A stretch of DNA of 64,000 bases, taken from the NCBI RefSeq assembly GCF_900112035.1, contig NZ_FOKC01000010.1, positions 69,664 to 133,663 of the forward strand. The letters are read 5' to 3'. The stretch comes from Nocardioides alpinus (GTDB lineage: Bacteria; Actinomycetota; Actinomycetes; Propionibacteriales; Nocardioidaceae). A model generated the notes under the pieces. That model was not told the origin of the DNA and ran no database searches. It saw only the letters and a list, made by a program, of their open reading frames with translations. Numbering within the stretch: the stretch's first letter is position 1; each line of letters begins with the position of its first letter. Shown here in pieces: positions 33,013 through 41,543 of this stretch. A program made the translations under genes and the position numbers.

Positions 33013-33813
33013 TCAGGAACCCTCGGCCAGCTCGCGCGAGCGGTTGCGGGCCGCCTCCATGGCGGCGAGGAACGCAGCCCGGACCTTGTGGATCTCGAGC
33101 TCCCGCAGCGCAGACGCGGTCGTGCCTCCCGGCGAGGTGACCTGCTCGCGCAGGACGACCGGGTGTGTGCCGGTCTCGCGCAGCATCGCGGCCGACCCGA
33201 CGAGGGTCTGGACGACCAGCTCGGTGGCCGTGGCGCGGGGCAGGCCGAGGTGCACGCCGGCTTCGATCATCGACTCGACGACGAAGAAGATGTAGGCCGG
33301 ACCGGACCCGGAGATCGCGGTGACCGCGTCCATCTGCTTCTCGGGGATGCGGAGCACCTTGCCGGTCGAGGCCATCAGCGACTCGGCCTCGGTCAGGTGG
33401 GACTCGTCGCAGTGGGAGCCCGGCGCGATCGCCGCCATCCCCTCGTCCACAAGGGCAGGGGTGTTGGGCATGACGCGCACGACGGCGACGCCCTCCGGGA
33501 CGCGCGACTCGATGAAGGCGGTGGTGATGCCCGCCGCGAGCGAGACGATCAGCTGGCCGGGGCGCAGCTCGCCGGCGATCTCGTCGAGCACGTCGCCCAT
33601 GTCCTGCGGCTTGACCACCAGCGCGACGGTGTCGGCCTTGGCGGCCGCCTCACGGTTGGAGACGACGGCGACGCCGTACCTCTCCTCGAGCTCGCGGGCC
33701 CGCTCGGCGCGCTTCTCGCCGACCATCAGCTGGTCGACCCGGCGGCCGGCTCGCACGAGCCCGGACAGCAGGGTCTCCCCCATCACGCCGGCGCCGATGA
33801 TCGCTGTGCTCAT
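33013..33813 (-). CDS. proC: Pyrroline-5-carboxylate reductase
   Basis: Last step of proline synthesis: NAD(P)H reduction of pyrroline-5-carboxylate. The 266-residue protein has an N-terminal Rossmann loop (IIGAGVMGETLLSGL), the VKPQDM segment, MPNTPALVDEGM and the family signature near LVVQTLVGSAAML...SPGGTT. TAGATT lies 6 nt before the start on the minus strand (33820-33825), so leaderless. It is followed by the opposing TetR gene and preceded by proline dehydrogenase, which catalyses the opposite direction of proline metabolism. Confidence 0.95.
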   Translation of the reverse strand: MSTAIIGAGVMGETLLSGLVRAGRRVDQLMVGEKRAERARELEERYGVAVVSNREAAAKADTVALVVKPQDMGDVLDEIAGELRPGQLIVSLAAGITTAFIESRVPEGVAVVRVMPNTPALVDEGMAAIAPGSHCDESHLTEAESLMASTGKVLRIPEKQMDAVTAISGSGPAYIFFVVESMIEAGVHLGLPRATATELVVQTLVGSAAMLRETGTHPVVLREQVTSPGGTTASALRELEIHKVRAAFLAAMEAARNRSRELAEGS

Positions 33814-33878
33814 GACCGCAATCTATCCCCACCCAGAGACTGCGACGCGCCTGCTTCTTCGCCGCAGACGCTGCGGGC

Positions 33879-34814
33879 TCACTTCTTGGAGACGAGCGAG
33901 CGCGCGAAGAAGGCGAGGTTCTGGGGCTTCTCGGCCAGGCGGCGCATGAGGTAGCCGTACCACTCGGTGCCGTAGGGGATGTAGACGCGCATCGTCTCGC
34001 CGGCGGCCGCGAGGCGCTTCTGCTCGTCGGGGCGGATGCCGTAGAGCATCTGGAACTCGTAGGTCCCCGGGCGGCGGCCGAAGCGGCTCGCGAGCGAGGA
34101 GGCGATCTGGATCATCCGCGGGTCGTGCGTGGCGATCATCGGGTAGCCCTGACCGGCGAGCAGCACCTTGAGGCAGCGTACGTAGGACTTGTCGATCTCG
34201 ACCTTCTCCTGGAAGGCCACCGCCTCGGGCTCCATGTAGGCGCCCTTGCACAGCCGCACGCGCGAGCCCTCGTAGGCCAGCGCCCGGCAGTCGGCCTCGG
34301 TGCGGTGGAGCATCGCCTGGAGCACTGCACCGGTCTCGGGGAAGTCCTTGCGGAGCTCGCGCAGGATCGAGAGCGTCGAGTCGGTGGTGGTGTGGTCCTC
34401 CATGTCGAGGGTCACCGTCGTGCCGGCGTTGCGGGCGGCGCGGCAGATGTCGCGAGCGTTCTCGAGCGCGACCTTGTGACCGTTGTCGGGGAGGAACTGC
34501 CCGATGGCGCTGAGCTTGACCGACACCTCGGCGTGCGCGGCGAGGCCGCGCGACGCCAGCTCCGACAGGACGTCCTTGTAGGCGGCGACCGTGGCCTCGG
34601 CCTGCGCGGCGTCGGTCGTGTCCTCGCCGAGGTAGTCCAGCGTCACCTGCAGCCCGTCGTCAGCGAGCTCGGAGGTCGCGCGGACGGCGTCGGCCGTGGC
34701 CTCGCCGGGGACGTAGCTGGTGACGATCCCGCTGGAGACGGGCATGGTCGAGACGAGCTTCTTGACCCCCTGGCTGCGGGCGAGGAGGAGGATCGGCTGA
34801 CGGAGCAAGGACAT
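33879..34814 (-). CDS. Proline dehydrogenase (monofunctional)
   Basis: A 311-residue FAD TIM-barrel enzyme that oxidises proline to pyrroline-5-carboxylate. Family segments are VSVKLSAIG, LDMEDHTTTDSTL, RLCKGAYMEPE, and the C-terminal EFQMLYGIRPDEQ and YGTEWYGYLMRRLAEKPQN with the Arg pair that binds substrate carboxylate. TAGCCT lies 6 nt before the start (34821-34826). The P5C dehydrogenase partner is not in the window. An operon with proC is unlikely because proC has its own -10. Confidence 0.92.
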   Translation of the reverse strand: MSLLRQPILLLARSQGVKKLVSTMPVSSGIVTSYVPGEATADAVRATSELADDGLQVTLDYLGEDTTDAAQAEATVAAYKDVLSELASRGLAAHAEVSVKLSAIGQFLPDNGHKVALENARDICRAARNAGTTVTLDMEDHTTTDSTLSILRELRKDFPETGAVLQAMLHRTEADCRALAYEGSRVRLCKGAYMEPEAVAFQEKVEIDKSYVRCLKVLLAGQGYPMIATHDPRMIQIASSLASRFGRRPGTYEFQMLYGIRPDEQKRLAAAGETMRVYIPYGTEWYGYLMRRLAEKPQNLAFFARSLVSKK

Positions 34815-34895
34815 GGTCGAAGGCTACGCCGATCACCACCGAACCTTCACAGGTCCTCCACCCATGTCGCGCCGTCGGACGCCTAGCGTCGGACC

Positions 34896-35261
34896 ATGAC
34901 CTCCACCACCGCGCCGACCGGGCGCTACGTCCTCGCCCTCGGCGTCTCGCTCGCCACCGTCCTCTTCCTGGTGCTGGGCATCGGCGCGCTCGGCATCATC
35001 GGCGACGGCGACCGCGACGCGATCTACCTCGCGGCGCCCGCGGTGGCCCTGATCGTGGCCGTGGCCACCCGTTTCAGCCCGCGCGGGATGGCCCTCGCGG
35101 CAGGCGCCGCGGCCGGCACCACGGTCGTCGCCGGAGTCGTGGCGGTCGTCATCGTCGCGCTCGACCGGGAGTCGGCCTCGCTCCTCGACGTGGCGATGCT
35201 GACCGGGATGTACGCCGGGCTCTTCGCCGTCGCCGGCTGGCTGTTCTGGCGCGTCGGCTAG
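34896..35261 (+). CDS. Small polytopic membrane protein
   Basis: A 121-residue protein with four hydrophobic segments (about 12-34, 43-59, 64-87 and 97-118) and almost no loops. TAGCGT lies 6 nt before the ATG, so it is probably leaderless. It converges on the ABC permease, with a 4-bp overlap of the ends. I do not recognise the family. Confidence 0.7.
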   Translation: MTSTTAPTGRYVLALGVSLATVLFLVLGIGALGIIGDGDRDAIYLAAPAVALIVAVATRFSPRGMALAAGAAAGTTVVAGVVAVVIVALDRESASLLDVAMLTGMYAGLFAVAGWLFWRVG

Positions 35262-35995
35262 GGCGTACGTCGGCGCAGGGTCGCGGCGCCCAGCACCAGC
35301 GCGGCGAGGGCGAAGCAGGCCACGATCGCGATCGATCGCCACACCTCGCCCTGGTCGGCGTCGCCGACGAGCTCCTGCATGGCGTCGACGGCGTACGACA
35401 GCGGCAGCACGTTGCTGATCGCCTCGAGCACCGCCGGCATCTGGTCTCGCGGCACGAAGAGGCCGCAGAGCAGGATCTGCGGGAGCACGAACGCCGGCAT
35501 GAACTGCACGGCCTGGAACTCGGTCGTCGCGAACGCACTCACCAGCAGCCCGAGCGCGGTGCCGAGGACGGCGTCGACGACCGCCACGACGCCGAGCAGC
35601 CAGACCGGTCCGTTGACGTCGAGACCGAGCAGCCCGACGCTGACCGCCACCGCGAGCGCCGACTGGACCGCGGCGAGCAGCCCGAACGCGAGGGCGTAGC
35701 CGAGGAGGAAGTCGAGCTTGCCCATCGGCATCGTCAGCAGTCGCTCGAGGGTGCCGGACGAGCGCTCACGCAGGGTGGTCACGCTGGTCACCAGGAACAT
35801 CACGATGAAGGGGAACATCGCCAGCAGTCCGGGGCCGAAGCGGTCGAAGAGGTCACCCGGCAGGTCCTCGAACATCCACCACAGCAGGCTGATCAGCACG
35901 CACGGGACGACGAGCAGCATCGCGAGCGTGCGGTGGTCGCGGCGGACCTGGGTGAGGACGCGGCCGGCGACGGCCCACGTGATCCGGGGGCTCAT
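35258..35995 (-). CDS. ABC-2 type transporter permease
   Basis: A 245-residue permease with six membrane helices. After the first helix comes a periplasmic stretch, then the typical ABC-2 cytoplasmic segment (TTLRERSSGTLERLLTMPM) and the late FVLPQILLCGLFVPRDQMP motif. It works with the ATPase gene just upstream as an exporter, probably of a drug or lipid. Between the two lies copy 2 of repeat F; the ATG at 35995 overlaps the TGA of a short repeat-coded frame. Confidence 0.88.
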   Translation of the reverse strand: MSPRITWAVAGRVLTQVRRDHRTLAMLLVVPCVLISLLWWMFEDLPGDLFDRFGPGLLAMFPFIVMFLVTSVTTLRERSSGTLERLLTMPMGKLDFLLGYALAFGLLAAVQSALAVAVSVGLLGLDVNGPVWLLGVVAVVDAVLGTALGLLVSAFATTEFQAVQFMPAFVLPQILLCGLFVPRDQMPAVLEAISNVLPLSYAVDAMQELVGDADQGEVWRSIAIVACFALAALVLGAATLRRRTP

Positions 35996-36000
35996 CGTGC

Positions 36001-36058
36001 GGTCCCTGCGGCGTGGCTCTGGGGAGCGGAGCGGCGGAGAAGGAGGTCGTGGGGTGCG
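36001..36058. repeat. Operon-junction repeat family F, copy 2 (ABC ATPase/permease)
   Basis: Matches 18111-18175 and 51899-51958 in the same orientation relative to the genes. On the minus strand it opens a 23-codon frame starting at GTG, which ends in a TGA overlapping the permease ATG. Confidence 0.8.
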
Positions 36059-36059
36059 T

Positions 36060-36779
36060 TCACGCCGCCTCCTCCGTGCCCTCGACCATGTGGAGGAACG
36101 CGTGCTCGATGTCGGCAGCGCCCGTGCTCTCGCGGATCTCGTCCGGCGAGCCGTCTGCGATGATCCGCCCCTCGCGCATCAGCAGCAGCCGGTGGCAGCG
36201 CTCGGCCTCGTCCATGACGTGGCTGGAGACCAGCACCGCTGCTCCACCGTCGGCGAGACGGTGGAACAGCTCCCACAGGTCGCGCCGCAGCACCGGGTCG
36301 AGCCCGACCGTGGGCTCGTCGAGCACCAGCAGGTCGGGGGTGCCGAGGAGTGCGACCGCGAGGCTGACCCGGCTGCGCTGGCCGCCGGAGAGCCGTCCGA
36401 CGACCTGTTGGCGCTGGTCGGCGAGGCCGACTACCTCGATCGCCTCGTCCGCCGACGACCGGTCGACGCCGAGCACCCGGGCGAAGAACCCGAGGTTCTC
36501 CGCCACCGTCAGGTCGTCGTACACGCTGGCGGCCTGGGTGACGTAGCCGATCCGGGTGCGCAGCGCCGCGCTGCCGGCGGGCTCGCCGAGCACCTCGACC
36601 GACCCCGAGGCCACCTGCTGCGCACCGACGAGGGCGCGCAGCAGCGTGCTCTTGCCGCACCCGCTCGGCCCCAGCAGGCCGGTGACACCCGCGGTGACGC
36701 CGAGCGAGATGGCGGGCAGCACCTCCCGCCCACCTCGTACGACGGTCAGGTCACGTACCTCGATGACGTTTTTCATCAT
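36060..36779 (-). CDS. ABC transporter ATP-binding protein
   Basis: A 239-residue ATPase of the ABC-2 exporter class: Walker A GPSGCGKST, Q-loop YVTQAA, signature LSGGQRSR, Walker B LLVLDEPTVGLD and the H-loop His in SSHVMDEAE. Two ATG codons (36779, 36776) precede a Lys-Asn; the first is used. No Shine-Dalgarno is seen. An imperfect palindrome covers the start and may be a TetR operator. It pairs with the permease downstream. Confidence 0.92.
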   Translation of the reverse strand: MMKNVIEVRDLTVVRGGREVLPAISLGVTAGVTGLLGPSGCGKSTLLRALVGAQQVASGSVEVLGEPAGSAALRTRIGYVTQAASVYDDLTVAENLGFFARVLGVDRSSADEAIEVVGLADQRQQVVGRLSGGQRSRVSLAVALLGTPDLLVLDEPTVGLDPVLRRDLWELFHRLADGGAAVLVSSHVMDEAERCHRLLLMREGRIIADGSPDEIRESTGAADIEHAFLHMVEGTEEAA

Positions 36780-36787
36780 GTGTTGAA
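36772..36787. promoter_or_regulatory. Candidate TetR operator over the ABC ATPase start codon
   Basis: TTCATCATGTGTTGAA: six of eight base pairs are symmetric around the centre. It covers the start codon, so a bound repressor would block transcription or initiation. The candidate regulator is the TetR gene at 36838. It differs from the 31673 operator, as expected for a different TetR. Confidence 0.4.
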
Positions 36788-36837
36788 TTGTGCGCGCGGC
36801 CGGGTGCCGGGTCAACCCCTGCGCAGGCGTACGTCGG

Positions 36838-37431
36838 TCAGGCCAGGTCGCCGGTCAGGTAGTGCTGGAGCACCGGTCCGACCCGCGCCACGACGTCCTC
36901 GGCCGGCATCTGCGCCATCGGCGGCAGGGCCACGACGTAGCGGGTGACGATCAGCCCGACGATCTGGCTGGCGACGAGCGGCACCCTGACCTCGGGACGA
37001 TCCTTCACCAGCTGCGCGAGCACGGGCCCGACGACGACCGGGATGAACCCGTCCTTGAGCAGCCGCCCGCCGTCCTCGTTGAGGACCGAGCGGACCACCG
37101 CGAGCAACCGCACCTGGATCTCCGGGTCGTCCCACACCGACAGGAAGGTCCGCAGCAGCCGCTCGCCCGCGCCGTCCGGGCCCGCCGCGACCACCGGGGC
37201 CAGCACCGCGCGGGGGTCGACCGGGATCTCGAGCGCGGCGACGAAGAGGTCGTCCTTGGTGCCGAAGTAGTGGTGCACCAGCGCCGGGTCGACGCTCGCC
37301 GAGGCCGCGACGGCACGGATCGTCGTACCGCGGAAACCCTTCTCGGCGAACGACGCCCGCGCAGCGGTGAGCACCTCGGCGCGCGTGTCCGGCGCGCCCG
37401 GTCTGCGACCGCGGGCCGTACGAGGTGTCAC
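36838..37431 (-). CDS. TetR family transcriptional regulator
   Basis: A 197-residue regulator. The HTH (VLTAARASFAEKGFRGTTIRAVAASASVDPALVHHYFGTKDDL) is typical, and the C-terminal half resembles TetR_C_17-like domains with the VVVGPVLAQLVKD region. GTG start at 37431, 7 bp after the sugar isomerase stop, so the two are likely cotranscribed. It lies next to the ABC exporter genes in the same direction and probably represses them. Confidence 0.85.
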   Translation of the reverse strand: MTPRTARGRRPGAPDTRAEVLTAARASFAEKGFRGTTIRAVAASASVDPALVHHYFGTKDDLFVAALEIPVDPRAVLAPVVAAGPDGAGERLLRTFLSVWDDPEIQVRLLAVVRSVLNEDGGRLLKDGFIPVVVGPVLAQLVKDRPEVRVPLVASQIVGLIVTRYVVALPPMAQMPAEDVVARVGPVLQHYLTGDLA

Positions 37432-37438
37432 CGGGACG

Positions 37439-38230
37439 TCACGGGGTCGTCACGGCCAGGTGCTCGCGGGCGAACTCCAGCGACTCGCGCAGGTCCGCCT
37501 CCCGCTCGGCGCGGTCCGCACACCGACGGGTGTTGATCTCCAGCACGACGTGACCGCCGAAGCCGGTGCCGGCCAGGTGGCGCAGGAAGGCCTCGGCACC
37601 CATGACGCCGCGACCGGGTACGAGGTGCTCGTCCTTCGCCGAGCCGGTGCCGTCGGTGAGGTGGATGTGGCGCAGCCGCTCCCCCATCCGGTCGGCCATC
37701 TCGATGACGTCGCTGCGCGCGATCGCGGCGTGGGACAGGTCGATCGTGGTGTTGGCGTAGTCCTCCTGGCTGGGGTCCCAGCCGGGGAGGTACATCTCCA
37801 TCCCGCGGCGCGAGGAGGCCCGCCACGGATACATGTTCTCGACCGCGAAGGAGATCCCGGTGCGTGCCTCGAGCGACGCGATCCCCTCGACGAAGCCGGC
37901 GGCGTAGTCCTTCTGCCACCGGAACGGCGGGTGCACGACGACCACGTCGGCGCCCACCGCCTCGGCCATCTCGGCCGACTTCTCCAGCTTGCCCCAGGGG
38001 TCGGTGCCCCAGACGCGCTGGGTGAAGAGCAGGCAGGGCGCGTGGACCGCGCAGATCGGGACCTCGTGGTGCTCGCTGAGCTTCTTGACCGCATCGATCT
38101 GCTGGCTCAGCGCATCGATGCCGACCATCACCTCGACGGCGTCGTAGCCCAGCGACGCCGCCCAGCCGAAGCCGTGCGCCGTCGACTCGGGATAGACCGA
38201 GGCCGTGGACAGTCCGATGAGCGGGGCCAT
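37439..38230 (-). CDS. Sugar phosphate isomerase/epimerase (xylose isomerase-like TIM barrel)
   Basis: A 263-residue AP-endonuclease-2-type TIM barrel. Metal-ligand segments are visible: HAPCLLF, VVVHPPFRW, FAVENMYPW, TTIDLSHA, HIHLTDGTGSAKDEHLVPGRG and LEIN. The ATG at 38230 starts 2 bp after the Ppx/GppA stop. The same pair (Rv0496 and Rv0498) is linked in M. tuberculosis. The substrate is unknown. Confidence 0.87.
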   Translation of the reverse strand: MAPLIGLSTASVYPESTAHGFGWAASLGYDAVEVMVGIDALSQQIDAVKKLSEHHEVPICAVHAPCLLFTQRVWGTDPWGKLEKSAEMAEAVGADVVVVHPPFRWQKDYAAGFVEGIASLEARTGISFAVENMYPWRASSRRGMEMYLPGWDPSQEDYANTTIDLSHAAIARSDVIEMADRMGERLRHIHLTDGTGSAKDEHLVPGRGVMGAEAFLRHLAGTGFGGHVVLEINTRRCADRAEREADLRESLEFAREHLAVTTP

Positions 38231-38232
38231 CG

Positions 38233-39177
38233 TCAGCGGGGCCTCCTGACCACGGAGATCTGGTCGAGGCGTTCGAGGATGACGCCCTCGCGCAGCGCCC
38301 ACGGGCAGATCTCGAGGGCGCTGAGGTCGAAGATGTCCATGCACGCCTCGGCGACCAGCGCCCCGGGCACGATCTGGTGGGTGCGGCTCGGCGAGACGCC
38401 GGGCAGCGCCGCGAGCTCGTCGGAGGAGAGCGCCATGAGCTTGGGGATCCAGTCCGAGAGGGTGGCGAGCTCGAGCACCCGCGGGACCAGCGGTCCGTCG
38501 CCGCTCGGCGCCGCACCGCAGATGCGCGCGAGGGAGCGGAAGGTCTTCGAGGTGGCGGCCGCGCGGTCCGGCACGCCGGGGCGCAGCAGGTGCCCGGCGT
38601 CGCGGGCGATCTCGGCGCGGATCTTCTTGCGGAGCTCGCGGATCTCGGACTCGTCGGGCTGACCGCCTCGAAACCACAGGCGCGCCATCCGCGCCGCCCC
38701 GAGCGGGAGCGACCAGGCGACGTCGGGTGCCTCGTCGGTGCCGGCCGCGATCTCGAGGGAGCCGCCGCCGATGTCGAAGACCGCCAGCCGGCCGGCCGAC
38801 CAGCCGAACCAGCGGCGTACGGCCAGGAACGTGAGCCGCGCCTCGTCCTCACCGGAGAGCACCTCCAGCTCCACGCCGGTGTGCTTCTCGACGTGGGCGA
38901 GGACCTCGTGGGAGTTGACCGCGTCGCGCACCGCCGAGGTGGCGAAGCCGAGCATCTCCTCGCACCCCTTGTCGTCGGCGATCTCGGTGGCCGAGGCGCA
39001 GAAGTCGGTGAGGGCATCGATGCCCTCCGGCGTGACCGCGCCGTCCTTGTCGAGGTGCTCGGCCAGGCGCAGCGCCTGCTTGTGCGAGCTGGCGGGCAGC
39101 GGCGCGGCACCACCGTGCGCGTCGACCACCAGGAGGTGGCCGGTGTTGGAACCGATGTCGAGGACGCCCAGCCGCAT
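38233..39177 (-). CDS. Ppx/GppA family exopolyphosphatase
   Basis: A 314-residue ASKHA-fold phosphatase: N-terminal LDIGSNTGHLLVVD, the GFATSAVRDA segment, the second phosphate loop FDIGGGSLEIA and late EICPWALREGVIL. It is the short actinobacterial form without the C-terminal HD domain. It acts on polyphosphate or (p)ppGpp-type substrates; which of these cannot be told. The ATG at 39177 lies 7 nt after a -10 (TAGCGT, minus strand) that abuts the divergent promoter of the gene at 39204. Confidence 0.9.
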   Translation of the reverse strand: MRLGVLDIGSNTGHLLVVDAHGGAAPLPASSHKQALRLAEHLDKDGAVTPEGIDALTDFCASATEIADDKGCEEMLGFATSAVRDAVNSHEVLAHVEKHTGVELEVLSGEDEARLTFLAVRRWFGWSAGRLAVFDIGGGSLEIAAGTDEAPDVAWSLPLGAARMARLWFRGGQPDESEIRELRKKIRAEIARDAGHLLRPGVPDRAAATSKTFRSLARICGAAPSGDGPLVPRVLELATLSDWIPKLMALSSDELAALPGVSPSRTHQIVPGALVAEACMDIFDLSALEICPWALREGVILERLDQISVVRRPR

Positions 39178-39184
39178 GCCCGCC

Positions 39185-39197
39185 ACGCTACTAGGGT
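39185..39197. promoter_or_regulatory. Abutting divergent -10 elements
   Basis: TAGCGT on the minus strand (39185-39190) and TAGGGT on the plus strand (39192-39197) are 1 bp apart in a 26-bp gap. Each is 6-7 nt from its start codon, so both genes appear leaderless and their promoters overlap completely. Confidence 0.6.
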
Positions 39198-39203
39198 TCA
39201 CCC

Positions 39204-39980
39204 GTGCCCGAAGTCGACCTGGTGTTCCCCCGCGCGTTCGTCGAGTTCGCCGACCCCGCCGACGAGGGGCAGGTGTTCCGCTGCGACCTGACCTGGCTGA
39301 CGTCGGCCTACATGTGCATCTTCGGGCAGGGGTGCCAGGGGATCTACGCCGACGCCCCCGACGTCGGCTGCTGCACCCTCGGCGCGCACTTCGCCGACAA
39401 GGACGACGAGAAGCGCGTCGCCGGCTTCGTCGCCCAGCTCACGCCCGACGACTGGCAGCTCCATCCCGGCCGGTCGGTCAAGAAGTCGGACTGGATCGAG
39501 ACCGACGACGACGGCGAGCGCAAGACGCTGGCAGTGGAGTACGACGGTCAGCAGGCGTGCGTGTTCCACAACCGCACCGACTTCGCTCCCGCCGACGGTG
39601 GCGGCGGTGCCGGCTGTGCCCTGCACGGGCTGGCGCTGAGGCAGGGCCGCAACCCGCTGGAGACCAAGCCCGACGTGTGCTGGCAGCTGCCGATCCGCCG
39701 CCAGTACCGCACCGTCGAGGTGCAGGACGGGACGTCCTACGTCGAGGTCTCGATCGGGGAGTACGACCGCCGCGGCTGGGGCCCCGGCGGCCATGACCTC
39801 GACTGGTACTGCTCGGGCAACACCGAGGCGCACGTCGCCCTCGAGCCGGTCTTCGTCACCCACGAGGCGGAGCTCGTGGAGCTGATGGGACGCGAGGCGT
39901 ACGTCGAGCTGACCCGTCACTGCGAGGCGCACGTGCGCTCGCGATCGGCCCTCGCGCTCCACCCGGCCGACCCGCGCTGA
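39204..39980 (+). CDS. Cysteine-rich conserved hypothetical protein (Rv0495c position)
   Basis: A 258-residue soluble protein with ten Cys (27, 38, 44, 56, 57, 119, 138, 159, 203, 240) and several His near them; GCC at 55-57 and the tandem WxC-type positions suggest a metal or Fe-S site. There is no signal peptide. It is divergent from ppx, as Rv0495c is from Rv0496 in M. tuberculosis by my memory, and may be the same family. The function is unknown to me; a redox role would fit the Cys but is inference. Confidence 0.75.
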   Translation: MPEVDLVFPRAFVEFADPADEGQVFRCDLTWLTSAYMCIFGQGCQGIYADAPDVGCCTLGAHFADKDDEKRVAGFVAQLTPDDWQLHPGRSVKKSDWIETDDDGERKTLAVEYDGQQACVFHNRTDFAPADGGGGAGCALHGLALRQGRNPLETKPDVCWQLPIRRQYRTVEVQDGTSYVEVSIGEYDRRGWGPGGHDLDWYCSGNTEAHVALEPVFVTHEAELVELMGREAYVELTRHCEAHVRSRSALALHPADPR

Positions 39981-40096
39981 CGAGACGCGTCGACCCGGTG
40001 CACCGCCACACCCTGACCACCCAGTGAGATCGCTCGACGTCAAGAGAACCCGACCCCGGTGTCAGGGGTTGCAGGACACGGGCACAGAATCTCTGC

Positions 40097-40735
40097 ATGC
40101 GCCTGGATCACGTCAGCTTCGCCGCCGGACCTGATGGACTTGCCAGCACCGCCCAGCGCATCGGGGGGCTGCTCGGCACGGACTTCATCGTCGGCGGCGT
40201 ACATCCCCGCTTCGGCACCCGCAACATGACCCTGCCCCTCGCGGGTGGCGTCTACATGGAGATCGTCGAGGTGCTCGACCACCCGGCCAGCGACAAGGCC
40301 CCCTTCGGCCAGGCCGTGCGCGCCCGGTCCGCCCTCGGTGGCGGCTGGATGGGCTGGGTCGTCGCCGTCGACGACATGGCCTCCGTCGAGCAGCGCCTGG
40401 GTCGCGAGGCCGTGAAGGGCAACCGGCACCGGCCCGACGGCACCGAGCTGCTGTGGCAGCAGGTCGGCGTCAACGGCCTGATCTCCGACCCGCAGCTCCC
40501 CTACTTCATCAGCTGGTCCAGCCCGGCCGAGCTTCACCCCGGCTTCGGCGCCAGCGGCGACTTCTCCCTCGCGTGCCTCGAGATCGCCGGCGACTCGCAG
40601 CGGGTCAGCGAGTGGCTCGGCGAGACCGTCGAGTCGCCGCTCGAGGACGTGAAGGTCGAGTGGGTCGCCCCCAACGGCACCCCCGGCATCGTCGCGGTCC
40701 AGCTCCAGACCCCCAACGGCCTCGTGCGCATCTGA
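40097..40735 (+). CDS. VOC (glyoxalase-like) family protein
   Basis: A 212-residue protein of the vicinal-oxygen-chelate type, closest in look to Glyoxalase_3 domains: it begins LDHVSFAAGP, with GGVHPRFGTRNMTLPL and VYMEIVEVLDHP following and a second module from about residue 100. A His/Glu metal set is plausible (His5, Glu55). Substrate unknown. It is followed by a repeat of the REP-like family before the next gene. Confidence 0.78.
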   Translation: MRLDHVSFAAGPDGLASTAQRIGGLLGTDFIVGGVHPRFGTRNMTLPLAGGVYMEIVEVLDHPASDKAPFGQAVRARSALGGGWMGWVVAVDDMASVEQRLGREAVKGNRHRPDGTELLWQQVGVNGLISDPQLPYFISWSSPAELHPGFGASGDFSLACLEIAGDSQRVSEWLGETVESPLEDVKVEWVAPNGTPGIVAVQLQTPNGLVRI

Positions 40736-40742
40736 GACGAGC

Positions 40743-40837
40743 AGCGCCGAGCGAGGAACGAGCTCGTCGCGTGGGCTCAGCCAGATTGAGCAAGGCCCAC
40801 GACCGAGGCACGAGGTCGTGACGGGCGCGTCGAAATC
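40743..40837. repeat. Long REP-like repeat, copy E1
   Basis: About 95 bp in the gap between the VOC and methyltransferase genes. It shares GAGCGAGGAACGAGC, CGACCGAGGCACGAGGTCG and the terminal GCGTCGAAA with 50528-50624. In reverse complement it reads GATTTCGACGCGCC ... CTCAAT, the same frame of ends as the short REP-like repeats. Confidence 0.85.
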
Positions 40838-40846
40838 CCCCCTCCC

Positions 40847-41530
40847 ATGAAGCCTCGCCCCTCCCCCAACATCTGGCACACCCCCGAGCTCTACGAGCTC
40901 GAGAACCGCGCCGCCGACCCGCACGGCCGGATCGTCGCCGCGATGCAGGAGATCGGCGACTGGACCGGTCGCACCCTCCTCGACGTCGGCTGCGGCACCG
41001 GCTTCCACCTCCCCCTGTGGGCGGGATCTGCGGCGCAGGTGGTCGGGGTCGAGCCGCACCCTCCGCTGGTGTCGCTGGCGAGGCGTCGTACGAAGAAGCT
41101 GAAGAACGTCACCGTGCTCAAGGGCATGGCCGAGTCGCTGCCGCTCGCGGACGCGTCGGTCGACGTGGTGCACGCGCGGTGGGCCTACTTCTTCGGGCCC
41201 GGCTCGGAGCCGGGCCTGCGCGAGCTCGACCGGGCCGTACGCCGCGGGGGCACGGCGTTCGTGATCGACAACGACGGGACCCGATCCACCTTCGGCGGCT
41301 GGTTCCGGCGCGGCTACCCCGAGGTCGACCCCGCCGCGGTGGAGCGGTTCTGGGCGACCCACGGCTGGAGCCGGCGGGAGATCGACATGGGCTGGTCCTT
41401 CGACTCGCGCGAGGCCCTCGAGGCCGTCGTACGCATCGAGCTGCCGCCCGCAGCCGCCGAGGAGGCGCTGGCCTCGCACACCGGGACCGAGGTCGACTAC
41501 GCCGTCAACCTGTGGTGGCGCGAGTTCTAG
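40847..41530 (+). CDS. Class I SAM-dependent methyltransferase
   Basis: A 227-residue methyltransferase: motif I LLDVGCGTGFHLPL (about 44-57), acidic VVGVEPHP, and motif IV-like VDVVHARWAYFFG. It is a Methyltransf_11-type small-molecule enzyme; the substrate cannot be deduced. It converges on the LacI gene, 13 bp away. Confidence 0.82.
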   Translation: MKPRPSPNIWHTPELYELENRAADPHGRIVAAMQEIGDWTGRTLLDVGCGTGFHLPLWAGSAAQVVGVEPHPPLVSLARRRTKKLKNVTVLKGMAESLPLADASVDVVHARWAYFFGPGSEPGLRELDRAVRRGGTAFVIDNDGTRSTFGGWFRRGYPEVDPAAVERFWATHGWSRREIDMGWSFDSREALEAVVRIELPPAAAEEALASHTGTEVDYAVNLWWREF

Positions 41531-41543
41531 CAGCCCGCGCGGG

